Below are positions 7,665 to 21,478 of a stretch of DNA of 64,000 bases, piece after piece. Each line of letters opens with the position of its first letter. Positions within the stretch are counted from its first letter, which is position 1. Under the pieces are notes generated by a model. The model had not been told where the DNA came from. It searched no databases and saw only the letters and a list, made by a program, of their open reading frames with translations. The DNA comes from Bacterioplanoides sp965219715 (lineage in GTDB: Bacteria > Pseudomonadota > Gammaproteobacteria > Pseudomonadales > Oceanobacteraceae): NCBI RefSeq assembly GCF_965219715.1, contig NZ_OZ244785.1, positions 2,728,001 to 2,792,000 of the forward strand, read 5' to 3'. A program made the position numbers and the translations under genes.

Positions 7665-9773
7665 TTAGTAACGGTTAATAATTGCTTCGGCCACACTGGA
7701 AGGCGCTTCCGCATACTTTTCAAATTCCATCGAATAGGTTGCACGACCCTGAGATGCCGAGCGCAGATCTGTGGCATAACCAAACATCTCTGCCAGAGGC
7801 ACACTGGCGTTCACAACACGACCGGATGGAGAATCTTCCATGCCACTGATCAAACCACGACGACGGTTCAGGTCACCAACGACGTCACCCATGTAATCTT
7901 CAGGAGTAACAACTTCGACCTTCATCATCGGCTCCATCAGGGCCGGATTTGCTTCTTGACCCAGCTTTTTAGTGGCCTGGGAAGCTGCAATTTTAAATGC
8001 CATTTCATTGGAGTCGACATCATGGAACGAGCCATCAAACAGCGTCGCCTTCAGGCCCAATAATGGGTAGCCGGCCAGAACACCGTTTTTCATCTGCTCT
8101 TCGATGCCTTTCTGAACTGCCGGGATGTATTCACGCGGAATCGCACCACCAACAATCTCATTAACAAACTCCAGACCTTCTTCCGACTCATCTTCTGAAG
8201 GTTCAAAGCGCACCACGACGTGACCATACTGACCACGACCGCCAGATTGCTTAGCAAACTTATGGTTGATTTCGACCGTAGAAGTAATCTTCTCGCGGTA
8301 AGCCACCTGTGGTTTACCAACGTTACATTCAACTTTGAATTCACGCTTCATACGGTCAACGATGATGTCCAGGTGTAATTCACCCATACCAGAAATAATG
8401 GTCTGGCCAGACTCTTCATCGGTTTCAACACGGAAAGATGGATCTTCCTGAGCCAGCTTGCCAAGTGCAATACCCATCTTCTCCTGATCCGCCTGAGACT
8501 TAGGCTCAACCGCCACCGAAATAACCGGCTCCGGGAACTCCATACGCTCAAGCGTGATACGATTTTTCTGGTCCTGATTACACAGGGTGTCACCCGTGGT
8601 CACATCTTTCAGACCGATCAGTGCAGCGATATCACCCGCGCGCACTTCTTTAATTTCTTCACGTGAGTTGGCGTGCATCTGCACCATACGACCAACACGC
8701 TCACGCTTACCTTTTACCGGGTTCCATACCGCATCACCTGACTGCAATACGCCGGAATAAACACGGACGAAAGTCAGAGTACCAACAAATGGGTCGGTTG
8801 CGATTTTGAATGCCAGGGAAGCAAAAGGCTCTTCATCGGAGGCATGACGCTCAGCAACGGTTTCATCTTTGTCGTCGAGAATACCTTCGATTGCCTTCAC
8901 CTCAGTCGGAGACGGCATAAATTCGATAACAGCGTCCAGCACCGCCTGCACGCCTTTGTTCTTAAAGGCAGAACCACAGGTCACCAGAACCGCTTCATTC
9001 GCCAGCGTTTGCTGACGCAGCGCAGCTTTGATTTCTTCCTCAGACAGATCACCCTCTTCCAGGTATTTTTCCATCAGATCATCAGAAGCTTCAGCAGCCG
9101 ATTCGAGCATATGCTCACGCCATTCAGCAGCAACGTCAGTCAGATCAGCCGGGATATCTTCGTAAGTGAAGGTAGTACCCTGATCTTCCTCGTTCCACAT
9201 AATGGCTTTCATTTTGATCAGATCGACCACGCCTTTGAATTCATCTTCAGCGCCAATATTGATCTGAATCGGAACCGCATTTGCGCCTAAACGCTCTTTC
9301 AGCTGCTCAACCACCATAAAGTAGTCGGCACCGGCACGGTCCATTTTGTTAACGAAGACCATACGTGGCACTTCGTATTTATTGGCCTGACGCCAAACGG
9401 TTTCAGTCTGAGGCTGAACACCGGACGATCCACACAAAACAACAACTGCACCATCCAACACACGCAATGAACGCTCCACCTCAATGGTAAAGTCCACGTG
9501 CCCAGGAGTATCAATGATATTTACACGGTGTTCGTCGAACTGTTTCCCCATACCTGACCAGAAACAGGTAGTTGCTGCAGAGGTGATGGTAATACCACGC
9601 TCCTGCTCCTGCTCCATCCAGTCCATTGTTGCTGCACCATCATGTACCTCACCAATTTTGTGAGAAACGCCGGTGTAGAACAAAACACGTTCAGTGGTTG
9701 TGGTTTTACCCGCATCCACGTGCGCACAGATACCAATGTTACGGTAACGTTCGATCGGAGTAGTACGTGCCAC
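7665..9773 (-). CDS. fusA: Elongation factor G
   Basis: Translocase GTPase that moves tRNA and mRNA after peptide transfer and works with RRF in recycling. It has 702 residues. The P-loop AHVDAGKT is at residues 17-24, DTPGHVDF follows near 90 and NKMDRAGAD near 144; domains II to V run to the C-terminus. The start codon is GTG, with AAGGA about 10 bases upstream, which may moderate initiation. It lies in the canonical rpsL-rpsG-fusA-tuf order. Confidence 0.98.
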   Translation of the reverse strand: MARTTPIERYRNIGICAHVDAGKTTTTERVLFYTGVSHKIGEVHDGAATMDWMEQEQERGITITSAATTCFWSGMGKQFDEHRVNIIDTPGHVDFTIEVERSLRVLDGAVVVLCGSSGVQPQTETVWRQANKYEVPRMVFVNKMDRAGADYFMVVEQLKERLGANAVPIQINIGAEDEFKGVVDLIKMKAIMWNEEDQGTTFTYEDIPADLTDVAAEWREHMLESAAEASDDLMEKYLEEGDLSEEEIKAALRQQTLANEAVLVTCGSAFKNKGVQAVLDAVIEFMPSPTEVKAIEGILDDKDETVAERHASDEEPFASLAFKIATDPFVGTLTFVRVYSGVLQSGDAVWNPVKGKRERVGRMVQMHANSREEIKEVRAGDIAALIGLKDVTTGDTLCNQDQKNRITLERMEFPEPVISVAVEPKSQADQEKMGIALGKLAQEDPSFRVETDEESGQTIISGMGELHLDIIVDRMKREFKVECNVGKPQVAYREKITSTVEINHKFAKQSGGRGQYGHVVVRFEPSEDESEEGLEFVNEIVGGAIPREYIPAVQKGIEEQMKNGVLAGYPLLGLKATLFDGSFHDVDSNEMAFKIAASQATKKLGQEANPALMEPMMKVEVVTPEDYMGDVVGDLNRRRGLISGMEDSPSGRVVNASVPLAEMFGYATDLRSASQGRATYSMEFEKYAEAPSSVAEAIINRY

Positions 9774-9881
9774 TGTAATAGAGTCCTTACTGGTTGGTCT
9801 TGGGGTCAGTTAAGACGGCTCGCGAATGGAGCCGACCTTAACATTGGGCGCATTAGAGCAGCGCCCAGTTTCTCAAACCAC
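9774..9881 (-). promoter_or_regulatory. Structured rpsG-fusA intercistronic region
   Basis: The 108-base gap between S7 and EF-G holds two predicted hairpins on the transcribed strand: GGGCG/CGCCC, and a longer one with CGGCTC/GAGCCG extended by TTAAG/CTTAA. Neither is followed by a T run, so they do not look like terminators. They could stabilise mRNA or tune fusA translation; that role is inference. Confidence 0.45.
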
Positions 9882-10352
9882 TTAGAAACGGTAGTGAGAG
9901 AAAGCTTTGTTAGCTTCAGCCATACGGTGAACGTCTTCACGTTTCTTAACCGCAGCGCCTTTGCCTTCAGCAGCGTCCATCATTTCGTTAGCCAGACGCT
10001 GAGCCATGGATTTTTCACCACGGGAACGAGCAGCATCTACCAACCAACGCATAGCCAGAGCCATACGACGAGCAGGACGTACTTCAACAGGAACCTGGTA
10101 AGTAGCACCACCAACACGGCGGCTCTTAACTTCCACGATAGGCTGGATAGCCTCTAAAGCAGCATCGAACAGCTCAACCGGGTTACCACCCTGCTTAGCT
10201 TCAACTGCATCCAGTGCACCGTAAACGATTTTTTCGGCGATGGATTTCTTACCACTGATCATTACGTGGTTCATGAATTTTGCCAGAGTAACGTTTCCGA
10301 ATTTCGGATCTGGCAGAATCTCGCGTTTTGCGGCGACTCTTCTTCTTGGCAT
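9882..10352 (-). CDS. rpsG: 30S ribosomal protein S7
   Basis: Primary 16S rRNA-binding protein that organises the small-subunit head; in E. coli it also represses the str operon translationally. It has 156 residues. The N-terminus MPRRRVAAKREILPDPKFG and the segment RVGGATYQVPVEVRPARRMA are diagnostic. It follows S12 after 117 bases, a gap that probably carries the S7 operator. Confidence 0.98.
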   Translation of the reverse strand: MPRRRVAAKREILPDPKFGNVTLAKFMNHVMISGKKSIAEKIVYGALDAVEAKQGGNPVELFDAALEAIQPIVEVKSRRVGGATYQVPVEVRPARRMALAMRWLVDAARSRGEKSMAQRLANEMMDAAEGKGAAVKKREDVHRMAEANKAFSHYRF

Positions 10353-10469
10353 GATAAGCCCTCTTTAGGTCTTCAGGTCAGCCTGAGCATGTTGACACAT
10401 TCGCCCAGCCTTACTCTTATCGGTGTCTTAAGACACCCCTTCACTGCTGTCACCAGCAAAGAAAGGATG
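10353..10469 (-). promoter_or_regulatory. rpsL-rpsG gap, probable S7 translational operator
   Basis: In E. coli S7 binds the S12-S7 intercistronic RNA and blocks S7 translation. Here the equivalent 117-base gap contains a perfect 16-base palindrome GGTGTCTTAAGACACC (10422-10437) and a TCAGG/CCTGA hairpin closer to the S7 start. Position and structure support an S7 operator; binding is inferred from the known family and not shown by the sequence alone. Confidence 0.5.
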
Positions 10470-10841
10470 TTACTTAGGACGCTTAGCACCGTACTTAGAA
10501 CGACCTTGCTTACGATCAGCAACGCCAGAAGTATCCAAAGTACCGCGAACAGTGTGATAACGCACACCTGGTAAGTCTTTAACACGACCACCACGGATCA
10601 GAACAACACTGTGCTCTTGCAGGTTGTGACCTTCACCACCAATGTAGGAAGTCACTTCAAAACCATTCGTTAAACGCACACGACATACTTTACGCAGTGC
10701 CGAGTTAGGCTTTTTAGGGGTAGTGGTGTATACACGAGTACATACGCCACGACGCTGTGGACATGCCTGCAGTGCAGGTACGTCGCTCTTAGCCACTTTG
10801 CGCTTACGAGGCTTACGAACCAACTGGTTGATTGTAGCCAT
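10470..10841 (-). CDS. rpsL: 30S ribosomal protein S12
   Basis: Decoding-centre protein that controls translational accuracy. It has 123 residues. The segment TTTPKKPNSALRK places lysine at position 43, and VKDLPGVRYH keeps the second conserved lysine region, so the two sites where streptomycin-resistance substitutions usually arise are in the sensitive, wild-type form. It is the first gene of the str unit and has its own promoter. Confidence 0.98.
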   Translation of the reverse strand: MATINQLVRKPRKRKVAKSDVPALQACPQRRGVCTRVYTTTPKKPNSALRKVCRVRLTNGFEVTSYIGGEGHNLQEHSVVLIRGGRVKDLPGVRYHTVRGTLDTSGVADRKQGRSKYGAKRPK

Positions 10842-10904
10842 TTAGCTAACTCCAAAATGTCTTTAAACGAACCTTTTCATGCGGGTGCAAGAAAAGGGGC
10901 CGGA

Positions 10905-10933
10905 AGCATACTCGGATCAGGTTAAAAATTCAA
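10905..10933 (-). promoter_or_regulatory. Promoter of the str operon (rpsL-rpsG-fusA-tuf)
   Basis: On the minus strand TTGAAT (10928-10933) and TATGCT (10905-10910) are spaced by 17 bases. The site lies between the rpoC terminator and rpsL, giving a leader of about 55-60 bases. This shows that the str genes do not depend only on read-through from rpoBC although the two units are adjacent. Confidence 0.75.
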
Positions 10934-10992
10934 CTATTTCGACAGCCTGTGAGTGAAATCCGTACAAACAAATTTCTGCCTGCAACCAAACG

Positions 10993-11030
10993 AAAAAACC
11001 GCTGCCTCCTTACGGAAACAGCGGTTTTTA
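10993..11030 (-). terminator. Terminator after rpoC
   Basis: A strong stem AAAAACCGCTG/CAGCGGTTTTT on the minus strand with a 14-base loop and a following T run, about 50 bases past the rpoC stop. Its symmetry would also work in the plus direction, but no plus-strand gene reads into it. Confidence 0.88.
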
Positions 11031-11078
11031 TTTGTCTCTGTTGCAGCCCTCCGAAGAAGGCTGAAACATCAGGCGATA

Positions 11079-15305
<4,227 letters not shown>

Positions 15306-15325
15306 TTTGCTTTAGCTCCACGCCC

Positions 15326-18300
15326 TTATTCGTTTTCCAGTTCGATGTCGATACCCAGGGAACGGATCTCTTTAACCAATACGTTAAAGGATTCCGGCAT
15401 CCCGGCTTCCATACGGTGGTCGCCATCAACGATGTTTTTATACATCTTGGTACGACCAGCCACGTCATCCGACTTAACAGTCAGCATTTCCTGCAGGGTG
15501 TATGCAGCACCGTATGCTTCCAGTGCCCACACTTCCATCTCACCGAAGCGCTGACCACCAAACTGTGCCTTACCACCCAGCGGCTGCTGAGTAACCAGGC
15601 TGTAAGAACCAGTAGAACGCGCGTGCATCTTGTCGTCTACCAGGTGGTTCAGTTTCAGCATGTACATGTAACCCACGGTTACCGGACGATCGAAGGCTTC
15701 ACCGGTACGACCGTCGAACAGAGTAACCTGACCGGAGTCCGGGATATCTGCCAGACGCAACATACGCTTGATTTCGCTTTCTTTAGCACCGTCAAACGCA
15801 GGAGTTGCCATAGGCACACCCTTACGCAGGTTGTTGGCCAGCTCCATGATTTCAGCATCAGAGAAGCTGTCCAGATCTTCGATACGGCCGTCACCACCGT
15901 TGTAGATCTCGTTCAGCAATTCACGCATCTTAGCGATTTCCTGCTGTTCTTTGATCATACGGTCGATCTTAACGCCCAGGCCTTTAGCGGCCATGCCTAA
16001 GTGAGTCTCCATGATCTGACCCACGTTCATACGCGACGGTACACCCAGCGGGTTCAGCACGATATCAACCGGCTCACCGTTAGCGTCGTATGGCATATCT
16101 TCGATTGGCTTGATCGCAGAGATAACACCTTTGTTACCGTGACGACCTGCCATCTTGTCACCCGGCTGGATCTTACGTTTGATTGCCAGGTAAACCTTAA
16201 CAATCTTCAGTACGCCAGGAGCCAGGTCATCGCCGGTTTGCAGCTTACGCTTCTTATCTTCGAACTTGTCGTCCAGTTCTTTGCGACGATCAACCAGAGA
16301 TTGTTCCGCTTTTTCCAGAACCTCTACCAGAGACTCTTCCTGTGGACGGATCTTGAACCAATCGTCGCCCGCCAGGTTTTGCAGGTATTCTTCAGTTAAT
16401 ACCGCGCCTTTCGCTAAACCAGGAGCTGCGTTAACAGTCTGGCCAACCAGAGCACGTTGCAGACGCTCGTAGGTAGCGCCCTGAACAATACGCATCTCTT
16501 CGTTCAGATCTTTACGGATTTCGTCCAGCTGAGACTGTTCGATTTCCAGTGCACGTGCGTCTTTTTCAACGCCGTCACGGGTAAATACCTGTACGTCGAT
16601 AACCGTACCAGTAGTACCGGTCTTAACACGCAGAGAGGTGTCTTTAACGTCAGAGGCTTTTTCACCGAAGATCGCACGCAGCAGTTTTTCTTCCGGAGTC
16701 AGCTGGGTTTCACCTTTAGGTGTTACCTTACCAACCAGGATATCGCCCGGCTTAACTTCAGCACCGATATAAACGATACCGGACTCGTCCAGCTTGTTCA
16801 GCGCAGACTCACCAACGTTTGGAATATCGGAAGTCACTTCTTCAGCACCCAGCTTGGTATCACGTGCCACACAGGTCAGTTCCTGAATGTGGATAGTGGT
16901 TAAGCGGTCTTCCTGAGCAACACGCTCAGACAACAGGATGGAATCCTCGAAGTTGTAACCGTTCCAAGGCATGAACGCCAGACGCAGGTTCTGACCCAGA
17001 GCCAGTTCACCCAGGTCAACGGATGGGCCGTCAGCCATGATGTCGCCGCGATTAATGATATCGCCGGCTTTTACCAGAGGCTTCTGGTTAATACAGGTGT
17101 TCTGGTTAGAACGGGTGTATTTGGTCAGGTTGTAGATATCCACACCGGCTTCGCCAGCCATGGTTTCTTCATCACGAACCTTAACCACGATACGGGATGC
17201 ATCCACAGAGTCGATTACACCACCACGCTTAGCAACCACACACACACCGGAGTCAGCTGCTACCGCGCGCTCAATACCGGTACCTACGAAAGGCTTCTCG
17301 GACTTCAGCGTTGGTACAGCCTGACGCTGCATGTTCGATCCCATCAATGCACGGTTAGCATCGTCGTGTTCCAGGAATGGAATCAGGGAAGCAGCAATCG
17401 ATACAACCTGACGTGCAGAAACGTCCATCAGGGTTACATTGTCCGGAGACATTACCGTGGTGTCGTTCTTATGACGTACAGAAATCAGATCACCTTGCAG
17501 ACGACCTTCTTCGTCAGTTGGTACCGACGCCTGTGCAATAACGTAGTCGGCTTCTTCAATCGCAGATACGTAGATAATTTCGTCGGTAACAACGCCGTTG
17601 TTCACTTTACGGTATGGGGATTCGAGGAAACCGTATTCGTTCGTACGGGCGTATGTTGCCAGCGAGTTAATCAGACCAATGTTTGGACCTTCAGGGGTCT
17701 CAATCGGACATACACGACCGTAGTGAGTGTTGTGTACGTCACGTACTTCGAAGCCAGCACGCTCACGGGTCAGACCACCAGGGCCTAATGCAGAAATACG
17801 ACGCTTGTGAGTTACCTCAGACAGCGGGTTGTTCTGGTCCATAAACTGAGACAGCTGGGAAGAACCGAAGAATTCTTTAACAGCAGCAGCAACCGGCTTA
17901 GCGTTGATCAGATCTTGAGGCATCAGACCTTCAGATTCCGCCATCGACAGACGCTCACGTACTGCACGCTCAACACGTACTAAACCTACGCGGAACTGGT
18001 TCTCGGCCATTTCACCAACAGAACGGATACGACGGTTACCCAGGTGATCGATATCATCCACCACACCTTTACCGTTACGGATCTCGATCAGAGTACGCAG
18101 TACTTCAATGATGTCGCCTTTATCCAGAACGCCAGCACCCAGAATTTCCTCACGACCGATGCGGCGGTTGAACTTCATACGACCTACCGCAGACAGATCA
18201 TAACGCTCGTCAGTGAAGAACAGGTTTTCGAACAGCGCTTCCGCAGATTCTTTGGTTGGCGGCTCGCCAGGACGCATCATGCGGTAAATTTCTACCAGAG

Positions 18301-19399
18301 CTTCCAGCTGGTTGCTGGTTGGGTCGGTACGCAGGGTATCCGACAGGAACGGACCACAGTCCAGCTCATTGGTGTAAATCGTTTCAAAGGCATCAATACC
18401 AGCTTCAGCAATGGTAGCCAGCAGTTCAGCAGAAATCTCAGCGTTGGCTGGCGCCAGTACTTCACCGGTACGACCATCAACGATGTCTTTAGCAATCGCT
18501 TTGCCCAGCAGGTATTCAGCCGGAACCTGCAGCTCTTCAACGCCGGCTTTTTCCAGCTGACGGATATGGCGCGCAGTAATACGACGACCGCTTTCAACGA
18601 TTACATTGCTGTCGTTATCCATAATATCGAATGCGGCAGTTTCACCACGCAGACGATTAGGAATCAGTTTCAGCAGTGCACCGTCAGCCGTCAGACGGTA
18701 GCTGTCGTTCTCGAAGAACTCAGACAGAATTTCTTCCGTGCTGTAGCCCAGTGCACGCAGCAGGATAGACGCAGGCAACTTACGACGACGGTCAATACGT
18801 ACGTAAACCAGATCTTTAGGATCGAATTCGAAGTCCAGCCAGGAACCACGGTAAGGAATAACACGTGCGTTATACAGCAGCTTACCGGAAGAGTGAGTCT
18901 TACCCTTATCGTGATCGAAGAATACACCCGGAGAACGGTGTAACTGGGATACGATCACACGTTCGGTACCATTAACAATGAAAGTACCGTTGTCAGTCAT
19001 CAGAGGCATTTCACCCATGTAGACTTCTTGTTCTTTAATATCTTTGATGGCTTTGGTGGAAGATTCTTTATCGTAAATAATTAAACGAACCTTCACACGC
19101 AGCGGCGCCGCGTAAGTTACGCCACGCAGCATACATTCTTTTTCATCAAACGTAGGTGTACCCAGGCGGTAGCTTACGTATTCAAGCGCTGCATTCCCGG
19201 AATAGCTTACGATTGGGAAAACAGATTTAAATGCAGCATGTAAACCAAGATCGATACGATCTTCTGCGTTAGCTCCCTGTTGCAGGAACTTGCGATAAGA
19301 GTCGATTTGAATGGCCAGAAGGTATGGCACATCCATGACATTCGGCAGTTTACCGAAATCCTTTCGGATACGTTTTTTCTCAGTATATGAGTAAGCCAT
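15326..19399 (-). CDS. rpoB: DNA-directed RNA polymerase subunit beta
   Basis: Second-largest RNA polymerase subunit, 1357 residues (1342 in E. coli). The rifampicin region (SSQLSQFMDQNNPLSEVTHK followed by RRISALGPGGL) has the sensitive, wild-type residues. The C-terminal clamp-interacting part (GGQRFGEMEVWALEAYGA) is complete. It is downstream of rplL, separated by about 200 bases holding an attenuator hairpin. Confidence 0.99.
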   Translation of the reverse strand: MAYSYTEKKRIRKDFGKLPNVMDVPYLLAIQIDSYRKFLQQGANAEDRIDLGLHAAFKSVFPIVSYSGNAALEYVSYRLGTPTFDEKECMLRGVTYAAPLRVKVRLIIYDKESSTKAIKDIKEQEVYMGEMPLMTDNGTFIVNGTERVIVSQLHRSPGVFFDHDKGKTHSSGKLLYNARVIPYRGSWLDFEFDPKDLVYVRIDRRRKLPASILLRALGYSTEEILSEFFENDSYRLTADGALLKLIPNRLRGETAAFDIMDNDSNVIVESGRRITARHIRQLEKAGVEELQVPAEYLLGKAIAKDIVDGRTGEVLAPANAEISAELLATIAEAGIDAFETIYTNELDCGPFLSDTLRTDPTSNQLEALVEIYRMMRPGEPPTKESAEALFENLFFTDERYDLSAVGRMKFNRRIGREEILGAGVLDKGDIIEVLRTLIEIRNGKGVVDDIDHLGNRRIRSVGEMAENQFRVGLVRVERAVRERLSMAESEGLMPQDLINAKPVAAAVKEFFGSSQLSQFMDQNNPLSEVTHKRRISALGPGGLTRERAGFEVRDVHNTHYGRVCPIETPEGPNIGLINSLATYARTNEYGFLESPYRKVNNGVVTDEIIYVSAIEEADYVIAQASVPTDEEGRLQGDLISVRHKNDTTVMSPDNVTLMDVSARQVVSIAASLIPFLEHDDANRALMGSNMQRQAVPTLKSEKPFVGTGIERAVAADSGVCVVAKRGGVIDSVDASRIVVKVRDEETMAGEAGVDIYNLTKYTRSNQNTCINQKPLVKAGDIINRGDIMADGPSVDLGELALGQNLRLAFMPWNGYNFEDSILLSERVAQEDRLTTIHIQELTCVARDTKLGAEEVTSDIPNVGESALNKLDESGIVYIGAEVKPGDILVGKVTPKGETQLTPEEKLLRAIFGEKASDVKDTSLRVKTGTTGTVIDVQVFTRDGVEKDARALEIEQSQLDEIRKDLNEEMRIVQGATYERLQRALVGQTVNAAPGLAKGAVLTEEYLQNLAGDDWFKIRPQEESLVEVLEKAEQSLVDRRKELDDKFEDKKRKLQTGDDLAPGVLKIVKVYLAIKRKIQPGDKMAGRHGNKGVISAIKPIEDMPYDANGEPVDIVLNPLGVPSRMNVGQIMETHLGMAAKGLGVKIDRMIKEQQEIAKMRELLNEIYNGGDGRIEDLDSFSDAEIMELANNLRKGVPMATPAFDGAKESEIKRMLRLADIPDSGQVTLFDGRTGEAFDRPVTVGYMYMLKLNHLVDDKMHARSTGSYSLVTQQPLGGKAQFGGQRFGEMEVWALEAYGAAYTLQEMLTVKSDDVAGRTKMYKNIVDGDHRMEAGMPESFNVLVKEIRSLGIDIELENE

Positions 19400-19523
19400 C
19401 AGTTATCCCCGGACTGTTGCCCCGATTGGGTCGTCATTGGACCTATGTACAAGCATCAGCTTGCCAAATTGAGCCAGCAAAGGCTGGAAAATCTCGCACC
19501 TTTTTATGAAAAGGCATAACGCG

Positions 19524-19552
19524 AAAAGGCTGACGGGTAGAACCCGCCAGCC
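19524..19552 (-). terminator. rplL-rpoB attenuator hairpin
   Basis: On the minus strand an 11-base stem (GGCTGGCGGGT with ACCCGTCAGCC, one G-T pair) and a 3-base loop are followed by only four T residues. The position between rplL and rpoB matches the partial attenuator of E. coli, which lets a fraction of transcripts continue so that ribosomal stalk proteins are made in excess of RNA polymerase. Partial function is inferred from the short T run. Confidence 0.7.
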
Positions 19553-19606
19553 AATCGCCGCATCAGACTTTAATGCGACAGTAACGGCATTGCAACAATG
19601 CGCAAA

Positions 19607-19978
19607 TTACTTAACTTCAACAACTGCGCCAGCTGCTTCCAGCTCTGCTTTAGCTGCTTCAGCGTCTTCTTTAGATACGCCTTCTTTAACAGCAGCAGGA
19701 GCGCCGTCAACGATAGCTTTAGCTTCTTTCAGACCCAGACCAGTCAGACCGCGAACAGCTTTGATCACGTTAACTTTCTTGTCGCCTGCAGCGCTCAGGA
19801 TTACGTCGAATTCAGTTTGCTCTTCAGCAGCGTCAGCACCGCCAGCAGCAGGACCAGCAGCTACAGCAGCAGCAGCGGATACACCGAATTTTTCTTCCAT
19901 CGCTTCGATCAGCTCAACAACGTCTTTTACAGACATTTCAGCTACAGCATTGATGATATCTTCTTTTGTCAGAGACAT
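19607..19978 (-). CDS. rplL: 50S ribosomal protein L7/L12
   Basis: Stalk protein present in several copies per ribosome that recruits and stimulates the translational GTPases. It has 123 residues: an N-terminal dimerisation domain (MSLTKEDIINAVAEMSVKDV), an Ala/Gly-rich hinge around residues 38-52 and the C-terminal factor-binding domain (VIKAVRGLTGLGLKEAKAIV). It follows L10 after 82 bases that include the perfect palindrome GACTTTTTAAAAAGTC (20043-20058). Confidence 0.98.
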   Translation of the reverse strand: MSLTKEDIINAVAEMSVKDVVELIEAMEEKFGVSAAAAVAAGPAAGGADAAEEQTEFDVILSAAGDKKVNVIKAVRGLTGLGLKEAKAIVDGAPAAVKEGVSKEDAEAAKAELEAAGAVVEVK

Positions 19979-20060
19979 GAGACAATTCCTAAATTTAAAG
20001 GAGCTTTCAAATAGCTCGTTAAATTACTGAAGAAGTTGCTAGGACTTTTTAAAAAGTCGA

Positions 20061-20555
20061 TTAAGCAGCTTCTGATTCTTTTTGGTCGCGGATAGCAGCA
20101 ATGGTACGTACCAGCTTGCCAGCGGATGCTTCTTTCATAACGCTCATCAGTTTCGCGATAGCTTCGTCGTATGTTGGCAGGCTTGCCAGCATCGCTACGT
20201 CTACCACTTCACCTTCGAAGGCACCAGCCTTAACTTCAAACGCGTCGTTACCTTTAGCAAACTCTTTAAAAATACGAGCTGCTGCACCTGGGTGCTCAGT
20301 GTTGAATGCGATTAAAGTAGGGCCTTTGAACGAGTCGGTTAAACACTCGTAATCAGTACCTTCAACAGCACGACGTGCCAGAGTGTTACGGACAACTTTC
20401 ATCCAAACACCAGCTTCACGTGCTTCTTTACGTAGAGCGGTCATGGCTTCTACTGTTACGCCACGAGAGTCGGCAACAACAGCAGAAAGAGCACCTTGAG
20501 CTGCTTCCTGGACTTCGGCGACAATCGCCTTCTTATCTTCGAGTCCTAAGGCCAC
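20061..20555 (-). CDS. rplJ: 50S ribosomal protein L10
   Basis: Base of the ribosomal stalk; its C-terminal helix binds L7/L12 dimers, and the L10-L12 complex represses its own mRNA in E. coli. It has 164 residues. The start codon is GTG (20555) with TAGGAG 6 bases upstream; the conserved N-terminus MALGLEDKKAIVAEVQE begins exactly there. It is preceded by a 227-base leader with a recognisable L10 binding structure. Confidence 0.97.
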   Translation of the reverse strand: MALGLEDKKAIVAEVQEAAQGALSAVVADSRGVTVEAMTALRKEAREAGVWMKVVRNTLARRAVEGTDYECLTDSFKGPTLIAFNTEHPGAAARIFKEFAKGNDAFEVKAGAFEGEVVDVAMLASLPTYDEAIAKLMSVMKEASAGKLVRTIAAIRDQKESEAA

Positions 20556-20629
20556 GATTAACTCCTACAAGTTAAATTGAGCTCTTACGAGCCAGTCTCG
20601 GTGTGACAATTCAGAATTCTGAAGGGGCC

Positions 20630-20710
20630 ACACACCATCTACGCAGGTTAGTTATTAAGTTCTGAAATCTGGTTTAGAAAACCGGGAGTTTCTTCACACC
20701 TGCGGTCTTT
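20630..20710 (-). promoter_or_regulatory. L10 (L12) autoregulatory leader of rplJ
   Basis: The transcribed strand contains GACCGCAGGT (20698-20707) and, about 50 bases later, ACCTGCG (20642-20648), which can pair over long range. Between them is a GGTTT/AAACC hairpin. The conserved blocks GACCGCAGG and CCTGCGTAGA with this spacing resemble the E. coli L10-L12 binding leader from memory. Autogenous control is inferred. No clear promoter was found in this gap. Confidence 0.6.
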
Positions 20711-20782
20711 GATAGCTACCGCCGGAACAACTCTGCAAAACAGAATCCAGCGATAACCCCAAAGATGATTTTGACCTTCTGC

Positions 20783-21478
20783 TTAGATGTCCAGAGCAGA
20801 ATGATCAACAGTCAAGCCAGGACCCATAGTCGTAGACAGAGTCACTTTCTTCATGAATACGCCTTTGGCGGAAGAAGGCTTGGCTTTTTTCAGATCAGCC
20901 AGCAATGCAGTCAGGTTTTCTTTCAGTGCGTCAGCAGTGAAATCAACTTTACCGATTGTGGTGTGAATAATACCGTTCTTGTCGTTACGGTAACGAACCT
21001 GACCCGCTTTTGCGTTCTTAACCGCAGTAGCAACATCTGGAGTTACAGTACCAACTTTCGGGTTTGGCATCAGGCCACGTGGACCCAGAACCTGACCCAG
21101 CTGACCAACAACACGCATTGCGTCAGGAGAAGCGATCACTACGTCGTAGTTCAGATCACCTTCTTTCATTTTTGCAGCCAGCTCATCCATGCCAACTTCG
21201 TCTGCGCCAGCTTCTTTAGCAGCGTCAGCGTTAGCACCCTGAGTGAACACAGCAACACGCATAGTTTTACCAGTACCGTTTGGCAGTACAGTAGAGCTAC
21301 GAACGTTTTGGTCAGATTTACGCGCGTCGATGCCCAGGTTTACAGCAACATCAACGGACTCTTTGAATTTTACAGCAGGCAGAGCAGCCAGAACTTCTAC
21401 TGCTTCTTCTACAGAGTAAACTTTGCCAGCTTCTACTTTTTCAGCAATCAGCTTTTGGCGCTTAGTCAGCTTAGCCAT
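20783..21478 (-). CDS. rplA: 50S ribosomal protein L1
   Basis: Protein of the mobile L1 stalk that assists release of deacylated tRNA from the E site, and translational repressor of the L11-L1 operon in E. coli. It has 231 residues. The central segment GPRGLMPNPKVGTVTPDVA is diagnostic. The start codon overlaps the L11 stop by one base (TAATG), so the two are coupled. Confidence 0.98.
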   Translation of the reverse strand: MAKLTKRQKLIAEKVEAGKVYSVEEAVEVLAALPAVKFKESVDVAVNLGIDARKSDQNVRSSTVLPNGTGKTMRVAVFTQGANADAAKEAGADEVGMDELAAKMKEGDLNYDVVIASPDAMRVVGQLGQVLGPRGLMPNPKVGTVTPDVATAVKNAKAGQVRYRNDKNGIIHTTIGKVDFTADALKENLTALLADLKKAKPSSAKGVFMKKVTLSTTMGPGLTVDHSALDI

